DNA of 21,489 bases from Candidatus Woesearchaeota archaeon (GTDB lineage: Archaea; Nanobdellota; Nanobdellia; SCGC-AAA011-G17; GW2011-AR17): assembly GCA_009691355.1 (NCBI GenBank), contig SICW01000005.1, positions 1-21,489 on the forward strand, written 5' to 3'. The translations under genes were made by a program, and so were the position numbers. Positions within the stretch are counted from its first letter, which is position 1. Each line of letters begins with the position of its first letter. This document shows positions 13,231 through 19,918 of the stretch, piece after piece. Under the pieces are notes generated by a model that worked only from the letters and a program-made list of their open reading frames with translations, did not search any database and had not been told where the DNA came from.

Positions 13231-14737
13231 ACAAAGCCATCATGCCATTAGATTTCTTAAAAATATCATACGCCATCCAAGCTTTTTTCGCAGCTTCTTC
13301 ACCCATTTCTATCTTTTCTTTATCTTCTGCCATAGATTCTGTTTTATTCGGCTTGGCGTTTTTACTTTTTTCAGGCATAAAAATTTTAAAAGAGTCTTTC
13401 AGAGCAGTAAAAGGTGCAAACACACTTTCCTGTGGGGCTTTGCTTTCTTCTTTTTTTTCTTTTCTTTCACCTGTTTCTGCCTCTCGTAAGTATTCCTCAA
13501 CATCTGTTCCTAAACTCTTCAGCATAGATTCAATATCCCCCGCTACATCTACTTCCATTCCAGAGTAATATCGAAAAATATCCTTATCCGTTTTAGTTTT
13601 ATAAAAATCAATATCCTCTTGTGTTGCAGAGTATGCTTCAATACTAATATCTACTTGGCCTGAATGAGTGACCTGCCTTGCCCCACCTTGCCCATAAGAC
13701 AGTTCTGGTCGCGTCACAACTTTGAATCGTGTAAGCACACATGCTTTGTATTTTTTCCCAGATTTCATCACTGCAAGTAATTCTAGTTCTAATTTACTGG
13801 TCTCAAATGCATTAATCAATTCTGGAGCAGTAATATCTCCTTTCATTTGCAATGCTTTCAAAGAAGTCATATAGGGTTTGAGCCAAGTCATGTAAAGAAG
13901 GATAACATTATAGTGTTGCTTTAAATTCTTAATACGAAACTTATAGGTATGATGCATTTCAGCATAGGTTTTATCTTTCCAGGTATAGTATTGAATAAGC
14001 TTTTTCTCTAGTGCAGTACGTACTTTAAAATTCACTTCTTGTTGTTTCGCAAAAGAATCCAGTGCTTTGGTAAGACTTTTCAATTGTTCTTCTCCATTTT
14101 TCCCTGGAGGGTTAATTCCAAAAAATAAGTCTGGGAGGGTAACAAACCCTAGCTTGGTTGCCATACTATAGACAGAGTTAGGATTCTGCATACCTTGTTC
14201 AACCACTTCAATCCATGTGGATTTGAGTGCAACTTCATTTTGTCGTGCCTCTGCAAGAGAATCCTGGTCTTTTTTATCTGTGAAACTTTTTCGATACAGT
14301 TCGAGTCGTTCATCCATAAGACGTATCTCTCGTACCATGGGAAACAAACTTTTACTCAGTTGTCCAATTTGTGTAAGATAGGTAGAAACTTGTTGTTGCA
14401 TAGCACTGATTTTGCTTCCAATTTGCCCATGAAAACTACTACTCACAGAAGCATCAAAAACGTCTTTAAGTTTATAGAGCTCAACAACAGGCATTCCAAA
14501 ACTGGTATCTTTGTGCCTCGTAAATATTTTTTGAAAATGAAAATAATATTTCTCAATTGAATCCCCCATATTATCAATGGAAATACGCATTGCACCTATA
14601 CCATTCACAGGGTCAATCGTTTTTTTATGAAGAAATGGATTATTTTTTTCTTGTGCTTCTTTTTTCTCTTTTTCAATTTGCTCTTTAGTCATCTCTTTTG
14701 GAGTTGCAAAAAGAGACTGCATTGCATTATCAGCCAT
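13229..14737 (-). CDS. Orphan coiled-coil-rich protein, 502 aa (lspA operon)
   Basis: I do not recognise a known family. The protein has no signal peptide or membrane helix. A charged N-terminus (residues 15-32, E-K-E-K-K-E-A-Q type) precedes a largely helical body with long amphipathic segments (about 105-150, 215-260 and 270-300). A beta-rich stretch with K-A-C-V-L-T-R-F-K-V-V-T-R follows at about 330-345 and an acidic/basic linker at about 420-435. The last 30 residues are again helical. Its ATG shares one base with the lspA TAA stop (T-A-A-T-G), so the two genes are coupled. Context suggests a cytosolic partner of a membrane or lipoprotein process, but nothing in the sequence proves this. 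Confidence 0.8.
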   Translation of the reverse strand: MADNAMQSLFATPKEMTKEQIEKEKKEAQEKNNPFLHKKTIDPVNGIGAMRISIDNMGDSIEKYYFHFQKIFTRHKDTSFGMPVVELYKLKDVFDASVSSSFHGQIGSKISAMQQQVSTYLTQIGQLSKSLFPMVREIRLMDERLELYRKSFTDKKDQDSLAEARQNEVALKSTWIEVVEQGMQNPNSVYSMATKLGFVTLPDLFFGINPPGKNGEEQLKSLTKALDSFAKQQEVNFKVRTALEKKLIQYYTWKDKTYAEMHHTYKFRIKNLKQHYNVILLYMTWLKPYMTSLKALQMKGDITAPELINAFETSKLELELLAVMKSGKKYKACVLTRFKVVTRPELSYGQGGARQVTHSGQVDISIEAYSATQEDIDFYKTKTDKDIFRYYSGMEVDVAGDIESMLKSLGTDVEEYLREAETGERKEKKEESKAPQESVFAPFTALKDSFKIFMPEKSKNAKPNKTESMAEDKEKIEMGEEAAKKAWMAYDIFKKSNGMMAL

Positions 14738-15174
14738 TATACTTTTTCAAGGCTTCGCGCTTTATTAACTTTTTCTTCTTTCCAGAAGGCATAGAGCAGC
14801 AAAACAATGCCTATAGTGTTACAACTATCTGCAATGTTAAAGATAGGGAAGGTTCCAATAGAAATAAAATCACGAACAAAGCCAAAGAGAAGTCTGTCAG
14901 CAAGGTTACCTAACAGTCCTGCAAGGATAAAGCTTAATGCAAGAGGATATTCTTTAAAATAATAGAGGATAAAGATGAGCGCAACAAAAGAAATGAGAAT
15001 CAACGCAAAATTCTGATTCTGAAAAAGGCTAAATGCTGCACCAGTATTCTCTGCATACGTAAAAGAAACAAAGGGAAAGAGAAATATCTCTTTAGCTTGA
15101 AGAAAATATTTCGTAACCTGATCAAACATAAAGAGAACGAGAACCAGCAAAGGATATTTAATAAAAGTTTTCAT
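14737..15174 (-). CDS. lspA: Signal peptidase II (lipoprotein signal peptidase)
   Basis: LspA is the membrane aspartic protease that cuts the signal peptide from prolipoproteins just before the lipid-modified cysteine. The 145-aa protein has four hydrophobic helices and the family motifs in order: F-D18-Q-V-T-K, N43-T-G-A-A-F-S, G-N90-L-A-D93-R, V-R-D102-F and F-N113-I-A-D116-S. The catalytic pair should be Asp102 and Asp116; the loop between them is a few residues shorter than in the bacterial enzymes. The ATG at 15174 follows the previous stop (15176-15178) by one base, and an AGG/GTAAG sequence precedes it. The stop overlaps the next ATG. Two proteins in this window carry lipoboxes, so the enzyme has apparent substrates. 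LspA is rare in archaea, making transfer from bacteria plausible. Confidence 0.9.
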   Translation of the reverse strand: MKTFIKYPLLVLVLFMFDQVTKYFLQAKEIFLFPFVSFTYAENTGAAFSLFQNQNFALILISFVALIFILYYFKEYPLALSFILAGLLGNLADRLLFGFVRDFISIGTFPIFNIADSCNTIGIVLLLYAFWKEEKVNKARSLEKV

Positions 15175-15175
15175 C

Positions 15176-15700
15176 TTACCTATAGATCATCATAAATGCT
15201 TTGAGTTCATCATAGAGTTTGTGTGCTTCACCATAGAGCTGCCCACATTCCGCTTTAAGTCGATCCCTAATCAGAATCTCATAGATTTTAGCTAATTGAT
15301 TTCCCATGATCTTATCTTTCCAGACGGAAGTATCCCTAATAATGTATGCTTCACTTCGAAATTCAAGTGCTCCTTTTTGTCTTTTGACCTTTCCCCCATT
15401 GTCTAAGGTAACTTCTACTTCAGAAATATCTGCCCCAAGATTTAAACGAATAACAAAAGTAGTATAGTCAGTAACTTTTTTTGTACCTTGCCAGAGAAGT
15501 TCTAAACGTTGAAAGCCACCTTTTCCCATAATAACTTTATATTCAATTTCCTTCCAATCATAGCCCATATGCACGAACCACTGATTTAATTCTACATAAA
15601 GATCTTCAAGGTTGTAGACCCCTTTTGCTTTGATCTTGTACCCATCTTTAATAATAACAATCTTACCAGGCACACTTGTAATTTCAACACCATCAGCCAT
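15176..15700 (-). CDS. Orphan protein, 174 aa, first gene of lspA operon
   Basis: No known family is recognised. The N-terminal two thirds look beta-rich (I-V-I-I-K-D-G-Y-K-I-K-A-K-G; V-E-V-T-L-D-N-G-G-K-V-K-R), with a W-F-V-H-M-G-Y-D-W segment, and the last 50 residues are helical. There is no signal peptide or membrane span. The ATG at 15700 is chosen; a TTG at 15709 is in frame, but a TATA-like box at 15723-15731 is about 27 nt from the ATG and fits a leaderless start there. The TAA stop lies one base before lspA, so the two are co-translated. Together with the 502-aa gene it brackets lspA; the function of this trio is unknown. Confidence 0.78.
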   Translation of the reverse strand: MADGVEITSVPGKIVIIKDGYKIKAKGVYNLEDLYVELNQWFVHMGYDWKEIEYKVIMGKGGFQRLELLWQGTKKVTDYTTFVIRLNLGADISEVEVTLDNGGKVKRQKGALEFRSEAYIIRDTSVWKDKIMGNQLAKIYEILIRDRLKAECGQLYGEAHKLYDELKAFMMIYR

Positions 15701-15722
15701 ACTACTCAAAGGGTCATAAACA

Positions 15723-15731
15723 TTAATAAAT
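15723..15731 (-). promoter_or_regulatory. TATA-like box of the lspA operon
   Basis: tttattaat on the minus strand, about 27 nt upstream of the ATG at 15700. Confidence 0.45.
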
Positions 15732-15747
15732 CTTTGCGTCCAGAACT

Positions 15748-15756
15748 GTTATAAAC
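15748..15756 (+). promoter_or_regulatory. TATA-like box of the 173-aa gene
   Basis: gttataaac, centred 32 nt upstream of the ATG at 15784. Purine-rich gaaagagaga before the ATG may act as a weak ribosome-binding site. Confidence 0.35.
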
Positions 15757-15783
15757 AAAAAACACTCTAAGAAAGAGAGAAAA

Positions 15784-16305
15784 ATGGTCAATTTTCAGTC
15801 AACAAATCTTGAAAGGCAGCTTTCTCCAGAAGAGATGGAGCAAGAGAGACTTCGTACTATTGAGGGCTCTGATGTATGGAGGCAACATGCTGCATTACAT
15901 CAGAAGTCTGGTCTTGGGAAAGCACAACTTCACATATCAGGTGAACCTTTATTCGGAGAAGAAGATGCAGTACGTACTCGCATGGGTCTTCCACAAAAAA
16001 CAATACAAGAATCTTCTCAAGTCATTCCGAAAACAGAACCTACCAGTTATGGCCAACAACATACTCCCACTGGTCATTCGTATACTGCTCCAGGAAGTCA
16101 ACCTGGTTTGTGGGCATCATGCAATTGCGGTGCAGAGTTTAAAGCTGAAGAAAAAGAAGGAAAACTTCAAGTGACTTCCTATGGTGTTGTTGGTTCTGAT
16201 AGCAAAGCAACAGGGTATGCAGTAAACTCTTCTAGTTCTGGGTATGGAAACTCTGGCCCTTCCTCAACCTATGTAAGCAGTTCTAGTGCTCAAGCAAACT
16301 ACTAA
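15784..16305 (+). CDS. Orphan Ser/Gly/Tyr-rich protein with C-x-C motif, 173 aa
   Basis: I do not recognise a family. The first 75 residues are charged and helical, residues 80-108 are a Thr/Ser/Pro/Gln-rich linker, and residues 110-120 hold W-A-S-C-N-C-G-A-E-F, with Cys113 and Cys115. The last 30 residues are a low-complexity tail of Ser, Gly, Tyr and Asn (S-S-S-S-G-Y-G-N type). There is no signal peptide. Two cysteines alone are too few for a zinc ribbon, so metal binding would need a dimer or a partner. The tail looks disordered and resembles adhesive or condensate-forming sequences. The gene is divergent from the lspA operon and ends in TAA. Confidence 0.72.
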   Translation: MVNFQSTNLERQLSPEEMEQERLRTIEGSDVWRQHAALHQKSGLGKAQLHISGEPLFGEEDAVRTRMGLPQKTIQESSQVIPKTEPTSYGQQHTPTGHSYTAPGSQPGLWASCNCGAEFKAEEKEGKLQVTSYGVVGSDSKATGYAVNSSSSGYGNSGPSSTYVSSSSAQANY

Positions 16306-16322
16306 AAAACGGACTACGCAAC

Positions 16323-16331
16323 ATATTTAAA
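16323..16331 (+). promoter_or_regulatory. TATA-like box deciding the kinase-family start
   Basis: atatttaaa, centred 29 nt upstream of the ATG at 16356. The alternative TTG start at 16332 would directly abut this box and is therefore unlikely. Confidence 0.45.
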
Positions 16332-16355
16332 TTGTCATTTTCCTCATACACAGAA

Positions 16356-16916
16356 ATGATTTCCGCATTAGAGTTACGAAGACAAAGCTTACATCTTCTG
16401 TTTGGTATTTTTCTTATGTGTATGCTCTATTTTCATCTCTTTACAGTCTACCATCTCATTGTGAGTTTTATTCTGGGTTTCATTCTCTCTTTCTTATGCA
16501 AACATTATAGAGTTCCTCTTGCCTCTTGGGTTATGGATAAATTTGAACGTCCAGAAAACCGTTATATTTTCCCGGGGAAAGGCCCCCTCTTTTTTGTCCT
16601 AGGATCAATAGTTGTAGTCTATTTTTTTCCATTAAAGATTGCTTTAGCCTCAATAATGATTCTAACTTTAGGTGATGCAGTTTCACATATATTTGGAAAA
16701 CTTCTTTCAAGAAGAACCTACAAGCATTTTAAGTCTGTTGAGGGAACAGTTGCAGGAGTTGCCTTTTCCTTTGTAGGAGCATTATTGTTCGTAAATGTGT
16801 TTGCGGCACTCTTTGGCAGCATGCTTTCTATGGGGCTAGAAACAATTAAAATGAACTACATTGATGATAATCTTCTCATACCTATTGCTGCAGCTTTAAT
16901 TATGAGTATATTTTAG
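16356..16916 (+). CDS. CTP-dependent polyprenol/diacylglycerol kinase family protein, 186 aa
   Basis: This integral membrane protein belongs to the SEC59/DGK1/phytol-kinase-like family. It has about five hydrophobic helices and the conserved blocks: R-R-Q-x-x-H-L near residues 8-14, L-G106-D107-A-V-S-H-I-F-G-K, K-S-V-E-G-T-V-A-G at 126-134, and the terminal E162-T-I-x-x-x-x-I-D170-D-N-L-L-I-P. Members phosphorylate dolichol, phytol or diacylglycerol with CTP, or make CDP-lipids. In an archaeon a polyprenol or archaeol-type lipid alcohol would be the substrate; this is inference. The ATG at 16356 is preferred to a TTG at 16332 because of the TATA-like box. Stop TAG, with TAA seven codons on. 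The HD phosphohydrolase follows 42 nt later and may be co-transcribed. Confidence 0.83.
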   Translation: MISALELRRQSLHLLFGIFLMCMLYFHLFTVYHLIVSFILGFILSFLCKHYRVPLASWVMDKFERPENRYIFPGKGPLFFVLGSIVVVYFFPLKIALASIMILTLGDAVSHIFGKLLSRRTYKHFKSVEGTVAGVAFSFVGALLFVNVFAALFGSMLSMGLETIKMNYIDDNLLIPIAAALIMSIF

Positions 16917-16958
16917 AAACAATTAAATAAGCAAGAATAATCTTAATAGTGTACATAA

Positions 16959-17588
16959 ATGGTACATCTACTCTATCCTCAGAGAGAATTTTTAGCTTCT
17001 ATTGGAAGAGAGCCTGATGTGACAGCTATTCTAGGAAAAATTCGCCAGCATCACCTTGGCACCTATCAACATTCTTGCCGTGTAGCACATCTTGCTGCAG
17101 ATATTGCAATGGATCTTGGCCCAGCAGAAGGGGACCTTTGCCTTTTAACAAGAGCTGGCTACCTCCATGATACAGGAAAGCTCATAGAATCAGTAGATCT
17201 TCTCGATGCAAGAAGAAAGCTAGATAATTATGAAAAAGAAGAAATGCATTTGCATGCGTTTTGGACAATTTTTCTTCTGACCCAAAGGGGATATAATCCA
17301 TCTATCGTTGGGATTGCTGGCTCTCATCATGAATGGCAGAGTGATCCCTATCCTAGAAAGAATACTAGTTCAAGAGAAGAGCCCAATGTTATCGGAAAAA
17401 GGAGAGTAGAGTCTGAAAAGCATAGAACTCTTTCCCAAATACTCGCTCTTGCAGACCATGTAGACGCATTAGCAACAAAGAGAGCATACAAAGACCCTTT
17501 TCCTCCTGCAACAATAGAACAGATTTTATACCAAGATTTTACCGGAGAGCAAAGTTTAATCCCTCTAGCAATGAAACGTGTTTCTTAG
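16959..17588 (+). CDS. HD-GYP-like phosphohydrolase, 209 aa
   Basis: The metal-dependent HD fold is shown by His38 (Y-Q-H-S-C-R-V-A), H70-D71-T-G-K74, H97-L-H99, H123-H124-E125 and Asp166 (A-L-A-D-H-V-D-A-L). The spacing and the A-D-H-V-D-A-L-A-T-K-R-A-Y stretch match the HD-GYP subclass rather than a plain HD domain. The GYP loop is degenerate, reading D-P-Y-P (129-132), and the usual receiver or sensor domain is missing. Bacterial HD-GYP enzymes split cyclic di-GMP, a signal not usual in archaea, so another nucleotide or phosphoester is likely here. Stop TAG, followed by TGG TAG TAA. Possibly co-transcribed with the membrane kinase 42 nt upstream. Confidence 0.82.
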   Translation: MVHLLYPQREFLASIGREPDVTAILGKIRQHHLGTYQHSCRVAHLAADIAMDLGPAEGDLCLLTRAGYLHDTGKLIESVDLLDARRKLDNYEKEEMHLHAFWTIFLLTQRGYNPSIVGIAGSHHEWQSDPYPRKNTSSREEPNVIGKRRVESEKHRTLSQILALADHVDALATKRAYKDPFPPATIEQILYQDFTGEQSLIPLAMKRVS

Positions 17589-17620
17589 TGGTAGTAAAAA
17601 AGAGAGAAAGGCATACAAAA

Positions 17621-17629
17621 TATTATAAA
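17621..17629 (+). promoter_or_regulatory. TATA-like box of the 44-aa membrane protein gene
   Basis: tattataaa, centred about 27 nt upstream of the ATG at 17652, the spacing seen at other leaderless genes in this window. Confidence 0.45.
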
Positions 17630-17651
17630 GCGAAGAAAGGAAATATCTTCT

Positions 17652-17786
17652 ATGGACAACCTACAATTTAAAGATCCGATCAGAGAAGGATTTTTTGGGG
17701 GCTTAGGCTTTTTGTGTTCCGTGTTAAGTGTAGCACTTATTTTCATGGTATGCTACATTTTTTACCTAACCTTCCTCATAAATTAA
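17652..17786 (+). CDS. Small single-span membrane protein, 44 aa
   Basis: This ORF fills the gap between the HD gene and the radical SAM gene. The peptide starts M-D-N-L-Q-F-K-D-P-I-R-E-G and continues into a hydrophobic stretch of about 28 residues (15-43: G-G-L-G-F-L-C-S-V-L-S-V-A-L-I-F then M-V-C-Y-I-F-Y-L), ending I-N and TAA. The charged N-terminus followed by a transmembrane helix, an own TATA-like box and a nearly full use of the gap make it a real gene candidate. Its stop overlaps the convergent radical SAM gene by 4 nt, like other convergent pairs here. Function unknown; no similarity to SecE or Sec beta could be argued. Confidence 0.6.
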   Translation: MDNLQFKDPIREGFFGGLGFLCSVLSVALIFMVCYIFYLTFLIN

Positions 17787-19006
17787 TCCTGAAGCAAAAC
17801 CCATTCTTTATAGGATGTGGCAAGTTTAGGCATCTTCACCTTGAAAGAAGTGAGTGTCTTTGAAAGTATTTTTTCTTGTTCTTTTAGTTTTTTCTTATCA
17901 AACTTTTCTTGTGCAAACACTGTTCCAGGTTTTGAGACAAAATAATTAATAGAAAGAGACATTTTTCCTTGAAATTGTTTTTTCATTGCTATAAGAAAAG
18001 AGCTCATCTCCTGGATATCCTCTGTAGTCATTCCAGGAAGCCCAATCATCATATAGATTTTGAGTTTCTCAATCTGTGCTTGGTTACAGAATTCAACAAA
18101 TTGGAAGTATTGTTCATCTTTGACTTTTTTATTAATCGTAAAACGTAAGCGTTCTCCACACTCTGGAGCAATCGTTAGTGATTTCTGTCCACATGCTTTA
18201 ATCAGTTTTAAAGTCTCTAAATCCATGTGTTCTGCTTTGATAGAAGGAAGACTAACACGTACTTTTTTTTCTAAGAGGTATTGCAGTAGTTCTTTTCTTT
18301 GTGGGTGTACAAAAGATGGGGAGTAGATAACCACTTTTTGGACATTATTGATTCGAAGGCCCTCGTCAATCGTTTTTTTCAAATAGTCCAAACTATGAAA
18401 CTTCATTTTTCCTTCATAGAACTGAGGAATCGCACAGAAATGGCACTTGAAGGGACAACCTCGTTCTGTCTCTAAAATAAAACATTTTCCAAACACATAA
18501 TCTTCATCAATACTATCCGGAAACGGTTGCACAAGAGGATAGGAAACACTGTCAATATCCTTTACTTCTGCACGAGTAAGAGTATTTTTTCCATAGACAT
18601 ACACTCCTTTAATTTTTTGAATATTTCTTAAAAAATGATTTTGGTCTTTCTCATATAATTCAAGAACAGATGGGAGTACAGCTTCGATATCTCCAAGAAT
18701 TACAAAATCGAAATGTTGTGCAACTACTTGTGTATGTAACTCAACAACTGGCCCACCAGCAAACGTAAATCCACTTTTAGGTTTCATAGCAATTGCTTTT
18801 GCAACATCTAACTCATATTGCAGAGAAAATCCAACAAGAGGGGCAGTGATTTTTCCATGATCTAAAAATATTCGTTCACAGTACCAGTCCTTTCTTTGAT
18901 TCACAAGATTGTAAATGATTAAAGGGCCAAGACTATAGACTCCTCCATACATTTTATTGGGAAAGACAATGTCAAGAGTATACTTTGTTTTTCGATAAGG
19001 AAACAT
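17783..19006 (-). CDS. Radical SAM protein with B12-binding-like N-domain, 407 aa
   Basis: The [4Fe-4S] motif C184-P-F-K-C188-H-F-C191 defines a radical S-adenosylmethionine enzyme. The N-terminal 150 residues look like a cobalamin-binding-like Rossmann domain: M-Y-G-G-V-Y-S-L-G-P, then F-A-G-G-P near 82-86 and F-V-I-L-G-D-I-E near 101-108, the last resembling the G-D-G-E of this group. The S-adenosylmethionine-binding strands follow (L-T-I-A-P-E-C-G-E-R-L-R; M-M-I-G-L-P-G-M). The architecture matches the MiaB/B12-binding radical SAM group, which includes methyltransferases and methylthiotransferases, but there is no TRAM domain. The substrate is unknown. The ATG at 19006 lies 27 nt from a TATA-like box. 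Stop TAA. Confidence 0.88.
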   Translation of the reverse strand: MFPYRKTKYTLDIVFPNKMYGGVYSLGPLIIYNLVNQRKDWYCERIFLDHGKITAPLVGFSLQYELDVAKAIAMKPKSGFTFAGGPVVELHTQVVAQHFDFVILGDIEAVLPSVLELYEKDQNHFLRNIQKIKGVYVYGKNTLTRAEVKDIDSVSYPLVQPFPDSIDEDYVFGKCFILETERGCPFKCHFCAIPQFYEGKMKFHSLDYLKKTIDEGLRINNVQKVVIYSPSFVHPQRKELLQYLLEKKVRVSLPSIKAEHMDLETLKLIKACGQKSLTIAPECGERLRFTINKKVKDEQYFQFVEFCNQAQIEKLKIYMMIGLPGMTTEDIQEMSSFLIAMKKQFQGKMSLSINYFVSKPGTVFAQEKFDKKKLKEQEKILSKTLTSFKVKMPKLATSYKEWVLLQD

Positions 19007-19028
19007 AAAGAAAATGAACGAGAAGGGG

Positions 19029-19037
19029 TATATAAAT
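19029..19037 (-). promoter_or_regulatory. TATA-like box of the radical SAM gene
   Basis: atttatata on the minus strand, centred 27 nt upstream of the ATG at 19006. Confidence 0.5.
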
Positions 19038-19121
19038 GCCTAGTATTTGAGCACTTTCAGACAATCAATATAAGAGAAATGTTTTTCTCCTGTAATAAGA
19101 GTGTATTTTAATAAAAGAGTT

Positions 19122-19823
19122 TTACCCAAAATAATTTTCTGCTTTCTCTTCCGTTTTCTTAGAAGCACTTTTCATTTTCTCAACATACCCTTGAAGTTTT
19201 TCTTCAAATTCTGCTGCTGCTTTTTCAAGAGGTTTGTAATCTACACCTAATGTCAAGTATCCATCCAGCATTTCAATAATTTTTGCTGCGGCTCTACTAT
19301 CTGGAAGTTTAGAGTGTGTTTCCACAAAGAATCCTGTAGTTTTCATTTCTTTATCCTTTAGCAATAATGCTGCAGTAACACCCAGAATCACTCCTTCTGT
19401 CAAAGAGCTTGCTTTGGACTTAGTTATTTTTTTATTCGTACTATCATTAGTGTAATAGTAACCATTAATCTCTTTATTTTGTCCAAGAATTCCTTCAAGG
19501 CTAATAACCTCTGTTGCTTTTAGCAGTTTATATAACTGTACAAGTGCTTCTGCAATTTCCCATTCCATACCTCTGACATCAGCAAGAGCATGAAGAATAA
19601 CCATATTTTTACTTTTGACATAATACACTTCCAATGGTTGAATAACTTTTGATTCATGAATAGCAACCATAGGGCTGAGATTCTGTGAAGAAATATATCC
19701 AATAGACTTAGCTCCAAGATGTTTGATCAAATATTCTGTAGAAATAGTTCCAATAAGCCCAAGACCAGGAAATCCCTCAATAATAATTGGGTTTTTTGGC
19801 TTCTCCCTCAATTGTATTTCCAT
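19122..19823 (-). CDS. PAC2-family proteasome assembly chaperone, 233 aa
   Basis: PAC2 proteins in archaea (PbaA/PbaB type) are chaperones linked to the 20S proteasome. The family signature is at the N-terminus: E-G-F-P-G-L-G-L-I-G-T (residues 16-26), followed by a conserved Y-I-S-S-Q-N-L-S-P-M-V strand-loop and the A-D-V-R-G-M-E-W-E-I-A-E helix. A later block (T-E-G-V-I-L-G-V-T-A-A-L-L-L) is also typical, and the last 40 residues form a charged helix (K-A-A-A-E-F-E-E-K-L). Length fits the archaeal family. A TATA-like box 28 nt upstream of ATG 19823 suggests a leaderless mRNA. Stop TAA. The gene is divergent from the lipoprotein gene at 19919. Confidence 0.92.
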   Translation of the reverse strand: MEIQLREKPKNPIIIEGFPGLGLIGTISTEYLIKHLGAKSIGYISSQNLSPMVAIHESKVIQPLEVYYVKSKNMVILHALADVRGMEWEIAEALVQLYKLLKATEVISLEGILGQNKEINGYYYTNDSTNKKITKSKASSLTEGVILGVTAALLLKDKEMKTTGFFVETHSKLPDSRAAAKIIEMLDGYLTLGVDYKPLEKAAAEFEEKLQGYVEKMKSASKKTEEKAENYFG

Positions 19824-19846
19824 AATACTACTTGTAAGAGGGAGAG

Positions 19847-19856
19847 CTTAATAAAC
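19847..19856 (-). promoter_or_regulatory. TATA-like box of the PAC2 gene
   Basis: gtttattaag on the minus strand, centred about 28 nt upstream of the ATG at 19823. Confidence 0.45.
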
Positions 19857-19889
19857 TTTCCCCTTTGTTTTTATCAAAAAAAGAAAAAC

Positions 19890-19898
19890 ATATTAATA
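19890..19898 (+). promoter_or_regulatory. TATA-like box of the propeller lipoprotein gene
   Basis: atattaata, including the same TATTAATA palindrome found at 5502-5509, centred 25 nt upstream of the ATG at 19919. Confidence 0.5.
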
Positions 19899-19918
19899 CA
19901 ATCGATATCAATAGAAAT

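Noticed and set aside
13242..13568. A 108-aa hydrophobic-looking plus-strand ORF
   Set aside because: Antisense to the charged end of the 502-aa protein; the Ser/Phe/Leu composition is what the complement of Lys/Glu codons gives.
14737..15174. Bacterial origin of the whole contig because of lspA, msrA, HD-GYP and lipoproteins
   Set aside because: Rpp30, PAC2, an archaeal-type AlaRS and the pervasive TATA-box spacing are archaeal features that outweigh the transferable genes.
19007..19121. Hidden gene between the radical SAM and PAC2 genes
   Set aside because: Only a TATA-like box for the radical SAM gene and AT-rich sequence are visible; no ORF with start signals.
19865..19918. Upstream ATG (19865) for the propeller lipoprotein
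   Set aside because: It lies before the TATA-like box at 19890-19898 and would put a charged 18-residue stretch ahead of the signal peptide.
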